Assembly (NCBI RefSeq): GCF_900107375.1
Contig: NZ_FNPT01000004.1
Coordinates: 186,001-250,000, forward strand
Direction of reading: 5' to 3'
From: Lysobacter sp. yr284
GTDB lineage: Bacteria > Pseudomonadota > Gammaproteobacteria > Xanthomonadales > Xanthomonadaceae
DNA length: 64,000 bases
This document shows positions 10,874-19,880 of the stretch, piece after piece. The notes beneath the pieces were generated by a model. That model was not told the DNA's origin, did not search any database, and worked only from the letters and a program-made list of their open reading frames with translations. Numbering within the stretch: position 1 is the stretch's first letter; each line of letters opens with the position of its first letter. Position numbers and translations under genes: made by a program.

Positions 10874-11933
10874 TACGGCCCCAGGCCGCGATTCGGGATC
10901 CGGGGCCGGCGAAGCCGCCCAGGCCGATCCCGAACCGCCGGCGGCGGCTGCGGCCGCCGTTGCCGGGTCGCGCATCCCCAATCCTCCATCCCGCCGGATA
11001 GAGGTCGTCGCCGGCGTCGTCCGCGACGCGCGCGGCCGGGTCCTGCTGACCCGCCGCACCGAAGGCCGCGACCTGGCCGGCCTGTGGGAGTTCCCGGGCG
11101 GCAAGCGCGAGCCCGGCGAGACGGCCGAGGCGGCGCTGAGCCGCGAGCTGCACGAAGAGCTCGGCATCGATGCCGAGATCGGCGCCGAATTGATCCGTGT
11201 GCCGCAGATCTATCCCGACAAGCGCCTGGTGCTGGACGTGCGCCACGTGCGCGCCTGGCGCGGCAGCGCGCGCGGCCGCGAGGGCCAGGCCCTGGCCTGG
11301 GTGCCGCCGCACAAGCTGGCCAGCTATGCGATGCCGCCGGCTGACCGGCCGGTGGTGGCGGCGCTGGAGCAACCCGAACGCTACCTGGTGACGCCCGAGC
11401 CCGCGGACGACGGCGTCTGGCTGGCGGGCCTGTCCGCGGCCCTGGCCGCGGGCGCCCGGCGCGTGCAGCTGCGCGCGCCGGCGCTGGCCGCCGCCGATCC
11501 CGCGCGCTGGCGACAGCTCGCCGCGGCCGCGGCCCAGCGTTGCCGCGCGGCCAAGGCCGACCTGCTGATCAATGCCGATCTCGAACTGGCGCGCGAGCTG
11601 AGCGTCGGCCTGCACCTGCGCGCCGCGCAGCTGCGTGGGCTGGGCGAGCGTCCGCTCGCCTCCGGCCTGCCGCTGGCGGCGTCCTGCCACGATGCCGACG
11701 AACTGCGCGCGGCCCAGGCGCTGGGCTGCGACTTCGCCGTGGTCGGCTCGGTCAAGCCGACGCCGAGCCATCCGAGCGTGCTCGGGATCGGCTGGGAGGC
11801 GTTCGCGGCGCTGCGCGAGTCGGTGTCGCTGCCGATCTACGCGATCGGCGGGCTGGGGCCGGACGACCTCGACGAGGCGCGCAGGCATGGCGCGCAGGGC
11901 GTGGCGGCGATCCGCAGCCTGTGGCCGGCTTGA
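10857..11933 (+). CDS. Nudix (MutT-type) hydrolase fused to a ThiE-like domain
   Basis: 358-residue two-domain protein. The N-terminal Nudix domain has a complete Nudix box, [20 protein letters not shown] followed by ELGI, as in 8-oxo-dGTP-cleaving MutT. The C-terminal ~180 residues have the thiamine-phosphate-synthase fold: [19 protein letters not shown], then [16 protein letters not shown], then [16 protein letters not shown]. The usual GVHLGQ-D metal/phosphate site of ThiE is replaced by [10 protein letters not shown], so thiamine synthase activity is doubtful. This fusion is known in gammaproteobacteria. The start is uncertain: ATG 10857 overlaps the end of secA and gives a ~45-residue Pro/Ala leader, while the conserved part begins at [10 protein letters not shown]. 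Confidence 0.85.
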
Positions 11934-12034
11934 GGGCCGGGCGGTTGGGTTAGTCCGCAAGTACGCGCAAGGCAGCGGGGCGGGAGCGGCGATCGTTCGC
12001 CGGGCCGTGGCTTTCGCTGGGTTCGGATCGCAAA

Positions 12035-12130
12035 GCGTCGGGCTGAAGGCCCTCCCACAAAAGCCGTGCCGTCTGCCGCGTCAGGGCCGCGGGTGACGGG
12101 CTGTTGTGGGAGGGCCTTCAGGCCCGACGC
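12035..12130. repeat. inverted-repeat pair, family B (GGGAGGGCCTTCAGGCCC type)
   Basis: Two inverted copies of a ~27-bp element lie between the Nudix gene and coaE: GCGTCGGGCTGAAGGCCCTC-like at 12035-12060 and its complement at 12104-12130. The same element recurs, in a perfect 32-bp inverted pair, at 41569-41657. This is REP/BIME-like organisation. Confidence 0.7.
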
Positions 12131-12151
12131 TCTTGCCTCAGGCCGCCGCGC

Positions 12152-12763
12152 TCACTGCGCCGCCGCCATCGCCCGATACCGCCGGTCCAGCGCTTCCACC
12201 TGCGCCTGCAGCGCTTCCAGCGAGCCGTCGTTGACCACGATGTCGTCGGCGATCGCCAGCCGCGCCTCGCGCGTGGCCTGCGCGGCGATCATGCGCGCGG
12301 CCAGTTCCGCGTCGATGCGGTCGCGCTGCATGACCCGCGCCTGCTGCACCGCGACCGGCACGTCGACCACCAGCACCCGCTGCAGCCACGGATAGGCCTC
12401 GCGCCCGCCTTCGGCCAGCAACGGGATCGCCGCGATCGCGTAGGCGCCCGGCGCTTGCGCGCACTGCGCCTGCAGCATGGCCCGCACGCGCGGATGGACG
12501 ATGGCTTCCAGGCGCTTGCGCGCGGCTTCGTCGTTGAACACCAGGCGCCGCATCGCGGCGCGGTCCATGCCGCCGTCGGCAGCGAGCACCTGCGGCCCGA
12601 ACGCGGCCGCGACTTCCGCCAGCCCGGGGCTGCCGGGCGCTACCGCGGCGCGCGCGGCGAGATCGGCGTCGGCGACCGCGATGCCCAGCGCCTCGAAACG
12701 CCGGGTGACCTCGCTCTTGCCCGAGGCCACCCCGCCGGTGACGCCGACGCAGAACGCGGCCAT
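12152..12763 (-). CDS. coaE: dephospho-CoA kinase
   Basis: Catalyses the last step of coenzyme A synthesis, phosphorylating the ribose 3'-hydroxyl of dephospho-CoA. 203 residues with the N-terminal P-loop VGVTGGVASGKSEV (residues 7-20), the lid/CoA region IVHPRVRAML, and DVPVAVQQARVMQRD. It follows pilD by four bases on the same strand. The pilB-pilC-pilD-coaE order is widely conserved in gammaproteobacteria, so it is probably the distal gene of the pilus operon. The N-terminal alanine-rich stretch is ordinary for this GC content. Confidence 0.96.
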   Translation of the reverse strand: MAAFCVGVTGGVASGKSEVTRRFEALGIAVADADLAARAAVAPGSPGLAEVAAAFGPQVLAADGGMDRAAMRRLVFNDEAARKRLEAIVHPRVRAMLQAQCAQAPGAYAIAAIPLLAEGGREAYPWLQRVLVVDVPVAVQQARVMQRDRIDAELAARMIAAQATREARLAIADDIVVNDGSLEALQAQVEALDRRYRAMAAAQ

Positions 12764-12767
12764 GGAT

Positions 12768-13655
12768 TCAGCGCAGTCCGGAGTAGGACAGGTAGGCCTG
12801 CAGCAGGTTCTCGCCCCAGAAAAACACGATCCAGCCGGCGATGGCCAGGTACGGCCCGAACGGGATCGGCACGCCCATGTCGCGGCCCTTGACCGCCAGC
12901 CAGATCGAGCCGATCACCGCGCCGACCAGCGAGGACATCAGGATCGTCGGCAGCACGCCCTTGAGCCCGACCCAGGCGCCGATCGCGGCGAGCAGCTTGA
13001 AGTCGCCGCCGCCCATGCCGTCGCGCGGGTCTTTGACCCGTTTGACCACCACCTGGTACTGCTTGTAGATCCAGTTGACCAGCCACAGGCTGCCGAAGCC
13101 GGCGATCGCGCCGAGCACCGCCGGTTTGACCGGGAGATACAGGTTGTCGCTGGCGGCGATGATGCCCAGCCACATCAACGGCAAGGTCAGGCTGTCGGGC
13201 AGGTACTGGGTGCGCAGGTCGATCCCGGACAGGATGATCAGGAAGCTGGTGAACACCATCGCCCCGAAGCCCTGCCAGCCGAAGCCGAAGCGGGCGACGC
13301 AGGCCAGCATCAGCAGCATGGTGATGAACTCGACCGCCGGGTACTGCATCGAGATCGGCGTCTTGCAGTGCCGGCAGCGGCCGCGCAGCGCGAGATAGCT
13401 GAACAGCGGAATGTTCTCGAACCAGGCCAGCTGGTGCTTGCAGTGCGGGCAATGCGAACGCTCGACCACGATCCCCGGCGGCGGCGGGTCGTAGACCTCC
13501 GGCAGTTCCAGGATTTCGCGCGCGTCCTTCTTCCACTGCCATTCCAGCCGCTTGGGCAGGCGCAGGATGACGACGTTGTAGAAACTGCCGAGCAGCAGGC
13601 CGAGGCCGGCCGCGAGGGGATACCCGAGGCCGGGGTTCTGGTCTAGGAATGCCAT
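12768..13655 (-). CDS. pilD: type IV prepilin peptidase / N-methyltransferase
   Basis: Inner-membrane aspartic protease that removes the leader of type IV prepilins and type II pseudopilins and methylates the new N-terminal Phe. 295 residues, with about eight hydrophobic segments. The zinc-type cysteine pairs are present (C69-x2-C72 and C94-x2-C97). The catalytic aspartates are Asp146 (GIDLRTQ) and Asp218 in the GGGD motif (MGGGDFKLL). It lies 19 bases after pilC. Its substrates here include both PilA proteins, which have canonical G/FTLIE cleavage sites. Confidence 0.97.
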   Translation of the reverse strand: MAFLDQNPGLGYPLAAGLGLLLGSFYNVVILRLPKRLEWQWKKDAREILELPEVYDPPPPGIVVERSHCPHCKHQLAWFENIPLFSYLALRGRCRHCKTPISMQYPAVEFITMLLMLACVARFGFGWQGFGAMVFTSFLIILSGIDLRTQYLPDSLTLPLMWLGIIAASDNLYLPVKPAVLGAIAGFGSLWLVNWIYKQYQVVVKRVKDPRDGMGGGDFKLLAAIGAWVGLKGVLPTILMSSLVGAVIGSIWLAVKGRDMGVPIPFGPYLAIAGWIVFFWGENLLQAYLSYSGLR

Positions 13656-13674
13656 GTGCGCAGGATATCGCCGA

Positions 13675-14943
13675 TCAGATCGTGGCGGCCAGCTTGAAGA
13701 TCGGCAGATACATCGCGATGACCATGCCGCCGACGATGACGCCCAGGATGATCATGATCAACGGTTCCAGCAGGCTCGACAGCGCGTCGACGGCGTTGTT
13801 GACCTCCTGCTCGTAGAACTCGGCGACCTTGACCAGCATGGTGTCGAGCGCGCCGGCCTCTTCGCCGATCGCGGTCATCTGGATCACCATGTGCGGGAAC
13901 AGGTTGACCTGCTTCATCGCCATGTTGACCTGGTAGCCGACCGAGACGTCGTCGCGGATGCGCAGCACGGCCTTCTCGTAGACGACGTTGCCGGTCGCGC
14001 CGGCGACGGTGTCGAGCGCTTCCACCAGCGGCACGCCGGCGCGGAAGCTGACCGCCAGGGTGCGGGCGAAGCGGGCGATGGCCGCGTTGTGCAGGATCTG
14101 GCCCACGATCGGCAGCTTGAGCATCATCCGGTCGATGAAGTGGGAGAACGCCAGCGAGCGGTTCTTGGCCATGATGAAGGCGACGCCGGCGCCGATCACC
14201 AGGATGAGGATCGCCCACCACCACTGGATCATGAACTCGCTCATGCCGATCACCATCAAGGTGAAGGCCGGCAGGTCGGCGCCGAAGCTCTGGAACGTCG
14301 CCTTGAACTGCGGCACCACGAACACCAGCAGGATCGCGCTGACCAGGATCGCCACCGCGATGACGGTGGCCGGGTAGTACAGCGCCTTCTTGATCTTGCC
14401 CTTGAGGGTTTCGATGTTTTCCTTGTAGGTCGCCACCGTGTCCAGCACGGTCTCGAGCACGCCCGCCGATTCGCCGGCCTTGACCAGGTTGCGGTAGAGC
14501 TCGTCGAACTGCACCGGGTGCCGGGACATCGCCTCGTACAGCGACAGGCCGCTTTCCAGGTCCGAGCGCACGGCGTTGAGCAGGGTCTTCATGCGCGGGT
14601 TCTTGTGGCCCTCGCCGATGATCTCCAGCGAGGTCACGATCGGCACGCCGGACTTCAGCATGGTCGCGATCTGGCGGCTGAAGATGGCGATGTCGCTCGG
14701 AGTGATGCGCTTGCCCGAGGCGCCGAACAGCGGCTTGGCCTTGGGCTTGACCACGGTCGGGGTGATGCCCTGGCGGCGCAGCTCGGCGCGCAGCAGGTTG
14801 GCGTTCTTGGCCGCCTGCTCGCCCTTCATCTTGATGCCGCGTTTGTCGGTGCCCTGCCATACGAACAGGGCCAGGGGATTTTCGCGGCGGACCTGGGGGG
14901 CGGTCTTGGCGGCGGCGCGAGTGGCGGAACGGGTCGCGGACAT
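13675..14943 (-). CDS. pilC: type IV pilus inner-membrane platform protein PilC
   Basis: Polytopic platform protein that couples the PilB/PilT motors to pilin insertion and extraction. 422 residues with two T2SF (GspF) domains, the first around residues 80-200 (FSRQIATMLKSGVPIVTSLE) and the second around 285-405 (FARTLAVSFRAGVPLVEALD), each followed by membrane helices. The N-terminal extension ([16 protein letters not shown]) is typical. Three bases separate it from pilB, so the two are probably translated from one message. Confidence 0.97.
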   Translation of the reverse strand: MSATRSATRAAAKTAPQVRRENPLALFVWQGTDKRGIKMKGEQAAKNANLLRAELRRQGITPTVVKPKAKPLFGASGKRITPSDIAIFSRQIATMLKSGVPIVTSLEIIGEGHKNPRMKTLLNAVRSDLESGLSLYEAMSRHPVQFDELYRNLVKAGESAGVLETVLDTVATYKENIETLKGKIKKALYYPATVIAVAILVSAILLVFVVPQFKATFQSFGADLPAFTLMVIGMSEFMIQWWWAILILVIGAGVAFIMAKNRSLAFSHFIDRMMLKLPIVGQILHNAAIARFARTLAVSFRAGVPLVEALDTVAGATGNVVYEKAVLRIRDDVSVGYQVNMAMKQVNLFPHMVIQMTAIGEEAGALDTMLVKVAEFYEQEVNNAVDALSSLLEPLIMIILGVIVGGMVIAMYLPIFKLAATI

Positions 14944-14946
14944 GGG

Positions 14947-16674
14947 TTAGTCCTTGGTTACGCGGTTGATTTCGGCCAGGCTGGTGACGCCGTTGAGCAC
15001 CTTGACCAGCGCCGAGCGGCGCAGGTCGCGCACGCCCGACTTCTGGGCGGCGGCGGCGATCTGCATCGCATTGCCGCCTTCGAGGACGATCGCCTGGATT
15101 TCGTCGGTCATCGGCATGACCTGGTAGATGCCGGTACGTCCCTTGTAGCCCTCGGTGCAGTCGGGGCAGCCGACCGGTTCGAACAGGGTGATGCCGGCGG
15201 CGACTTCCTCGTGGGTGAAGCCTTCGGCCAGCAGCGCGTGTTCGGGCAGGTGGACCTCGCGCTTGCAGTCGTGCAGGCGCCGGGCCAGGCGCTGGGCGAT
15301 CACCAGGGTCACCGAGGAGGTGATGTTGTACGGCGCCACGCCCATGTTCATCAGGCGCGCGATGGTCTGCGGCGCGTCGTTGGTGTGCAGGGTCGACAGC
15401 ACCATGTGGCCGGTCTGCGCGGCCTTGATGGCGATTTCCGCGGTCTCGAGGTCGCGGATTTCGCCGACCATGATCACGTCCGGGTCCTGGCGCAGGAAGC
15501 TGCGCAGCGCGGCGGCGAAGGTCATGCCGCGCTTGACGTTCATCTGCACCTGGTTGATGCCCGGCACGCGGATTTCGACCGGGTCCTCGACCGTGGAGAT
15601 GTTGCGCTGCTCGTCGTTGAGGATGTTGAGCGCGGTGTACAGCGACACCGTCTTGCCCGAGCCGGTCGGGCCGGTCACCAGGACCATGCCGTAGGGCTTG
15701 ACCACCGCGCCGACGAACAATTCCTTCTGGTCGTCCTCGTAGCCGAGCTTCTCGATGCCCAGGCGGGCGGCGGAGCCGTCGAGGATACGCAGCACGATCT
15801 TCTCGCCGAACAGGGTCGGCAAGGTGCTCATGCGGAAGTCGATCTGCTTGGTCTTGGACAGGTTGAGCTTGATGCGGCCGTCCTGCGGCACGCGCTTCTC
15901 GGCGATGTCCAGCTGCGCCATGACCTTCAGGCGCGCGGCGATGCGCGAGTGCAGCTTGTTGGGCACCTTGGCGACCTGCTTGAGCAGGCCGTCGATGCGC
16001 AGGCGCACGCGGTAGTCGGTTTCGTAGGGCTCGAAGTGGATGTCGGACGCGCCGCGGCGGATCGCGTCGACCAGCACCTTGTTGACGAACTTGACGACGG
16101 GGGTGTCGTCGCCCTTGGCGTCGATGCCGCTGTCGCCCTTGGTCGACAGGTCGTCGTCCTTGCCGATCTCCAGCGTTTCCAGGCCTTCGCCGTCGCCGAC
16201 CGTATCGCCGAGCGAGTCGGAGGTCTCCAGCCAGCGATCGAGCGTGCGCCGGATCAGGTCTTCGTCGACCAGGATCGCCTCGACGGCGGCGTTGGTCTGG
16301 AACTTGATCTCGTCCAGGGCCGAGGTGTTGGTCGGATCGGACAGGCCGATGAAGAGCTTGTTGCCGCGCTTGAACAACGGCAGGGCGTTGTGTTTGCGGA
16401 TCAGGTCTTCGCCGATCATGCGGACCGCCGCCTGACCCGGATCCATGGCGCTGGGATCGAACAGCGGCACGCCGAACTCGACCGAGTGGGCGGCCGCGAG
16501 TTGATTCGGCGTGACCAGGCGGTGTTCGGTGAGATACGCGGCGATCGGCTTGCGTTCGCTGGTGGCGGCCGCCAAGGCTTCGCGGGCCCGCGCGTCTTCC
16601 AGGGCGCCGTCCAGCACCAAGCGCCGGACGATGCCGGTGATGCCGACCAGGTTGGCTGTCGTTGCCACGGACAT
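14947..16674 (-). CDS. pilB: type IV pilus assembly (extension) ATPase PilB
   Basis: Hexameric cytoplasmic ATPase that powers pilus extension. 575 residues. It has an N-terminal MshEN/T2SSE_N domain (IAAYLTEHRLVTPNQLAAAH) and the core ATPase with Walker A VLVTGPTGSGKTVS, Asp box, Walker B PDVIMVGEIRD and His box TGHMVLSTLHTND. A four-cysteine zinc element is formed by LHDCKRE and GCPDCTEGY. The start ATG 16674 is preceded by a purine-rich stretch. It is transcribed away from the EptA-like gene, 77 bases downstream of that gene's stop and on the same strand. Confidence 0.97.
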   Translation of the reverse strand: MSVATTANLVGITGIVRRLVLDGALEDARAREALAAATSERKPIAAYLTEHRLVTPNQLAAAHSVEFGVPLFDPSAMDPGQAAVRMIGEDLIRKHNALPLFKRGNKLFIGLSDPTNTSALDEIKFQTNAAVEAILVDEDLIRRTLDRWLETSDSLGDTVGDGEGLETLEIGKDDDLSTKGDSGIDAKGDDTPVVKFVNKVLVDAIRRGASDIHFEPYETDYRVRLRIDGLLKQVAKVPNKLHSRIAARLKVMAQLDIAEKRVPQDGRIKLNLSKTKQIDFRMSTLPTLFGEKIVLRILDGSAARLGIEKLGYEDDQKELFVGAVVKPYGMVLVTGPTGSGKTVSLYTALNILNDEQRNISTVEDPVEIRVPGINQVQMNVKRGMTFAAALRSFLRQDPDVIMVGEIRDLETAEIAIKAAQTGHMVLSTLHTNDAPQTIARLMNMGVAPYNITSSVTLVIAQRLARRLHDCKREVHLPEHALLAEGFTHEEVAAGITLFEPVGCPDCTEGYKGRTGIYQVMPMTDEIQAIVLEGGNAMQIAAAAQKSGVRDLRRSALVKVLNGVTSLAEINRVTKD

Positions 16675-16751
16675 GGTGCAGTTTCCCCTTCTATCCCCTG
16701 CAAACTCTACCGCAAACCCTCCCCAAGGGTTCCGGCATCAGCCAGTATCGC

Positions 16752-18458
16752 CTAGGGCGCCTGGGGCGTGGGGCATTTCCAGCCCGAATCGTCGAACACG
16801 GTCACAACTTCCTGGGCTTTGCGCAGGTTCTGGGCGGCGAGGCTGTTGTCCTGGCGCCGGCCCGGCACCGTGAGTCCGCCCAGGTCGGTCAAGGTTTCGA
16901 ACAGCATCGCGGTGGATACCAGGCGCTCGCGGTAGCCGCGCAGGTTGCGCAGGTACTCGGGATGTCCGGCCGCATAACGCGGGGACGCCCAGAACAGCGA
17001 CGCCACCGAATGGCTCTGCCGGCTCGACTGCCCGTGTCCGCTGTATTGGCGGCAATCGTCGAACAAGGCCTCGCCGTGGTCGGAGGAGTAGAACAGCCAC
17101 GACTCCACGTCCGGGTGCCGTTCCAGCGACGCGATCGCCTGGTTCAAGAAGTGATCGGTAAACAGGATGGAATTGTCATACGCGTTGGACAGCACTTCGC
17201 GATCGCCGGGGTCGAACAGGCGCGCGGGCCGGTCGCGCGGGCGATCGGGCAAATAGCGGGCGAACTCGGGCGGATAGCGGTTGGAATACTGGAAATGGCT
17301 GCCGAGGGTGTGGATGACCACGAAGCGGTCTTGTCCCTGCGGGGCGCGCAGGATCTTTTCCAGTTCCGGGATCGCGGCCGTGTCCGGCTTGCCGTGGCTG
17401 GTGTAGTCGACCGGATTGAGGAACAGGACCTGGTCCGCCTCGTAGGCATGGATCGAGATCGGCGACTCGAAGAAGCCGACCGGCGCCTGCAGGGAAATCC
17501 AGGTGGTGTGGAAGCCGGCTTCCTTGAAGGCGGTGACGATCGAGGCCTCGTCGAACACGGCCGAGGTGTTGCTTGGCGGCTTCCTGCTGACGATGGTCGG
17601 AACCGCCTGGCGGCTGTAGCTCCACGGCGACAGCATGTGCCTGAAGGCGATCAGGTCGTGGCGCGCGCCGAGCTGCGGGGTAGTGTCGCGCGCGTAGCCG
17701 TTGAGGCCCCAGCGGTCGGCGCGCGAGGTCTCGCCGATCACCAGCACGAACACCCGCGGATGGTCCGACTTCGCGCCGGTAGCGCCGAAGCGGAATCGCT
17801 GATTGCGTTCGTAGGCGACCTTCAGGGCGTGTCTTTCGCGGAAGTAATCGGTCACGACGAACGGCAGCCCCGCGGGGAAGGCGCCGCGCAAGGCCAGGGC
17901 CTGTCCGTAGATCTGCGGAGGAAAGATGGCGTCGTCGCCCTCGGCGTCCGCCGCCGGGGTGCTTACGAAGGCCAGGGCGGTGAGTGCGGCCGAGCCGGCG
18001 AGGCTGTAGACGAGGATACGGCGGCGTCGCCGCAGCGGCGTTGCCGGCGCTGCGCCCGGCCATACCGCCAGTGTCAGCGCGGCGACCGCGGCCCAGCCTG
18101 CGATCAGGCCGGACGGCAAGGATCCGAGCAAGTCGCGTGCTTCGGCGGTATTGGTTTCGGCGATCAGCGACAGGCTGTTGGCGTTGATCGGCCAGCCGTA
18201 GTCGGCGATGAAGCGGATTTCCAGCAAGGCGATGGCGCTCGCTCCGGCCAGCAGCAGCAAGGCCGCGCGCGGGAAGCGCTCCAGCAAGGCGTAGAGCACC
18301 AGCAAGCTGAGCGCGCTGGCGCCGATCACCGTGACGCGTTCGCCGGCGTTCAACGCGATGTTGGAGTACAGCAGCAAGGTGATTGCGGGGGCGAGGCAGG
18401 CCAGGAACAGCAGGCCCAGCGCGACATCGCGCAGCCGCCCATAAAAAAGCCCCGCCAT
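16752..18458 (-). CDS. EptA/PptA-type phosphoethanolamine (phosphoform) transferase
   Basis: 568-residue inner-membrane enzyme of the alkaline-phosphatase/sulfatase superfamily. About five N-terminal membrane helices (to about residue 175) precede a periplasmic catalytic domain. The nucleophile Thr is in VLVIGETSRADRWGLNGY, and metal-binding residues are in FYSSDHGEALFDD and SRQSHSVAS. Family members transfer phosphoethanolamine to lipid A (EptA) or to type IV pilin (Neisseria PptA). The start chosen is ATG 18458 (MAGLFYGRLRD); an upstream ATG at 18497 lies before the pilA1 terminator and is less likely. Unusually, the terminator hairpin of pilA1 covers this start codon. The position inside the pil locus suggests pilin modification, but a lipid A role is equally compatible with the sequence. 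Confidence 0.8.
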   Translation of the reverse strand: MAGLFYGRLRDVALGLLFLACLAPAITLLLYSNIALNAGERVTVIGASALSLLVLYALLERFPRAALLLLAGASAIALLEIRFIADYGWPINANSLSLIAETNTAEARDLLGSLPSGLIAGWAAVAALTLAVWPGAAPATPLRRRRRILVYSLAGSAALTALAFVSTPAADAEGDDAIFPPQIYGQALALRGAFPAGLPFVVTDYFRERHALKVAYERNQRFRFGATGAKSDHPRVFVLVIGETSRADRWGLNGYARDTTPQLGARHDLIAFRHMLSPWSYSRQAVPTIVSRKPPSNTSAVFDEASIVTAFKEAGFHTTWISLQAPVGFFESPISIHAYEADQVLFLNPVDYTSHGKPDTAAIPELEKILRAPQGQDRFVVIHTLGSHFQYSNRYPPEFARYLPDRPRDRPARLFDPGDREVLSNAYDNSILFTDHFLNQAIASLERHPDVESWLFYSSDHGEALFDDCRQYSGHGQSSRQSHSVASLFWASPRYAAGHPEYLRNLRGYRERLVSTAMLFETLTDLGGLTVPGRRQDNSLAAQNLRKAQEVVTVFDDSGWKCPTPQAP

Positions 18459-18468
18459 GCGGCGGGGC
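18443..18468 (-). terminator. intrinsic terminator after pilA1, overlapping the next start codon
   Basis: On the minus strand an 8-bp GC stem (arms 18461-18468 and 18449-18456, GCCCCGCC/GGCGGGGC, 4-base loop) is followed directly by six T residues (A run at 18443-18448 on the plus strand). It lies 49 bases after the pilA1 stop. The ATG of the downstream transferase (18456-18458) falls at the loop and stem edge. Confidence 0.85.
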
Positions 18469-18516
18469 TTCGGGTGTTGCACCAACGCTAAACGCATCGA
18501 TCAGACGATGGAAGGA

Positions 18517-18957
18517 TTAGGTGGCCTTCGGACGGCACGAGGACGGCAGCTGCGAGACCTTGTCGCCGCCGGTGCCCTTGCAAGCCCAGTCGATCGCGGT
18601 CTTGTCGGTGTTGGCCTTCGGGGTCAGGGTGAACACGATCGGGGTGGTCGCGCCGGTGCCCTTGGTGGTCACGGTGATCACGCCTTCGTCGCCGATGGCG
18701 ATGGTCTCGATGTACTTGGTGCTGTCCTTGGTGAAGGAGTACGAGACGTCGGCGGTCTTGATCTTGTCGACCCCCCCATTGTCGTTGGCGGCTTCGGCGA
18801 CGGCCAGCTTGGCGGCGGCGGCGACGTTCAGGCCTTCGGTGGCCTTGGTGCGGACCTGGTAGTCCTGGTAGGCCGGCAGAGCGATGGCGATCAGGATGCC
18901 GAGGATCGCGATGACGATCATCAGTTCGATGAGGGTAAAGCCTTGCTGCTTCTTCAT
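18517..18957 (-). CDS. pilA: type IV major pilin-type protein (first copy)
   Basis: 146-residue type IVa prepilin: six-residue leader MKKQQG, cleavage before Phe7, Glu at position 5 of the mature chain ([20 protein letters not shown]), then the long hydrophobic alpha-1 helix and [16 protein letters not shown]. Two C-terminal cysteines (WACKG and PSSCRP) delimit the usual disulfide D-region. PilD cleaves and methylates it, and PilB/PilC assemble it into fibres. A sigma-54-type promoter lies about 100 bases upstream and a clear terminator downstream, so most transcripts should be monocistronic. A second pilin gene with a nearly identical N-terminus lies 923 bases upstream. Confidence 0.96.
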   Translation of the reverse strand: MKKQQGFTLIELMIVIAILGILIAIALPAYQDYQVRTKATEGLNVAAAAKLAVAEAANDNGGVDKIKTADVSYSFTKDSTKYIETIAIGDEGVITVTTKGTGATTPIVFTLTPKANTDKTAIDWACKGTGGDKVSQLPSSCRPKAT

Positions 18958-19058
18958 GGTGTATCCCCTAGGAGTGTGGTTGCTTTCACGTGCCAGAGCG
19001 CTTCAGCTTTCGGTCCATCGAAGGTGCCTGGCGATCTGTCCGTGCACGGAATGACTAC

Positions 19059-19073
19059 GCACAACCCGTGCCA
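19059..19073 (-). promoter_or_regulatory. sigma-54 (RpoN) promoter of pilA1
   Basis: The minus strand reads TTGGCACGGGTTGTGCGT here. The -24 GG and -12 GC are exactly 10 bases apart (TGGCAC-N7-GC), fitting the RpoN consensus. It ends about 100 bases upstream of the pilA1 ATG (18957). The matching element before pilA2 and the PilR activator encoded nearby support it. Confidence 0.85.
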
Positions 19074-19773
19074 AGTGGGGCTTACGATGGCACCTGCTCC
19101 TAAACTGCTAGGGCAGTCACGCATCGGGGCATGGCTTGGCCGGCCGAGGTGACGCTTTAGGTCAGTAAGGCAGGGGCGACGGTGACCAAAAGCGTCAGGT
19201 TGGATGAGGTGCCCGGGAAAACGTGATTCGGATCGAAATTCGTTCCTGCGCTGTTGGCACAGGTGCCGTGGCCCGGATTGCAGCGGCATGGCGGGCGAAC
19301 AGGGCTGGAGGATCGGCGCGCGGCAGTCGGCCGGGCGATCGTGCTTGCTGGTCCAGGTGTCGGCGTCGAGAGACGGCGGTAGCGGCCAGGGGCTGCACTG
19401 ACCGGGGCGACGGGCAGGTCGATGCCCCCGGGGCATCGCGTTGCTGCGGGCGGCTCGAGGCCCATGGCCGTCGAGTCGAGACGACGCCGTCGCCTCGTCC
19501 GCTTAACGATCTCTCGTGCAATGCGCTAGAGGTCCGTGCAGGTATCCGTTGGAATGCGCCAGCTGCCCGTAACCGGGTGGATATCGTGCGCGCGCTCGGT
19601 CGGTGAGAGCGCTTAACAGGCGGCTGCGCCCGGTTGGCCCGGCCAATGAGTGGCGGCCTGGCGCGGCCTGCGATTGCCTCGCGGGGGGAAGCGCGAGCGA
19701 GGTCAGTGGCGACTACGTTCGTTGGCGCGGGGCCGGCGGATCTGCACGGCTGCGCAGGCACTTCGGCCGGAAA

Positions 19774-19806
19774 CGAAAATGCCGGCCACGGGGGCCGGCA
19801 TTTTCG
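19774..19806. terminator. bidirectional terminator after pilA2
   Basis: Perfect 14-bp inverted repeat (19774-19787 with 19793-19806, CGAAAATGCCGGCC, 5-base loop). A/T tracts lie at both ends, so it can terminate on either strand; it lies 75 bases after the pilA2 stop. Confidence 0.85.
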
Positions 19807-19880
19807 TGTCGATCGCGGACGCCGTTTGCGGCGTCCCTAATCGAGCGAAGGCGGGATTGGGTGAAGAGTCCCGTGGCTCC

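Larger units (their letters stand above)
18958..19880. other. 923-bp interval between the two pilin genes
   Basis: Only regulatory elements are supported: the sigma-54 promoter of pilA1 near one end and the pilA2 terminator near the other. About 700 bases between them (19080-19773) carry no recognisable gene. The frames there are rich in Arg, Pro and Ser with no sensible domain, and base composition is less GC-biased than the neighbours. A short minus-strand frame ending at 19157 (GTCANSAGTNFDPNHVFPG) has some protein-like character and could be a decayed gene end. Confidence 0.4.

Noticed and set aside
13654-16755. 1033-codon plus-strand open frame opposite pilC and pilB
   Set aside because: No recognisable domain and the usual antisense composition; both pil genes are complete on the minus strand.
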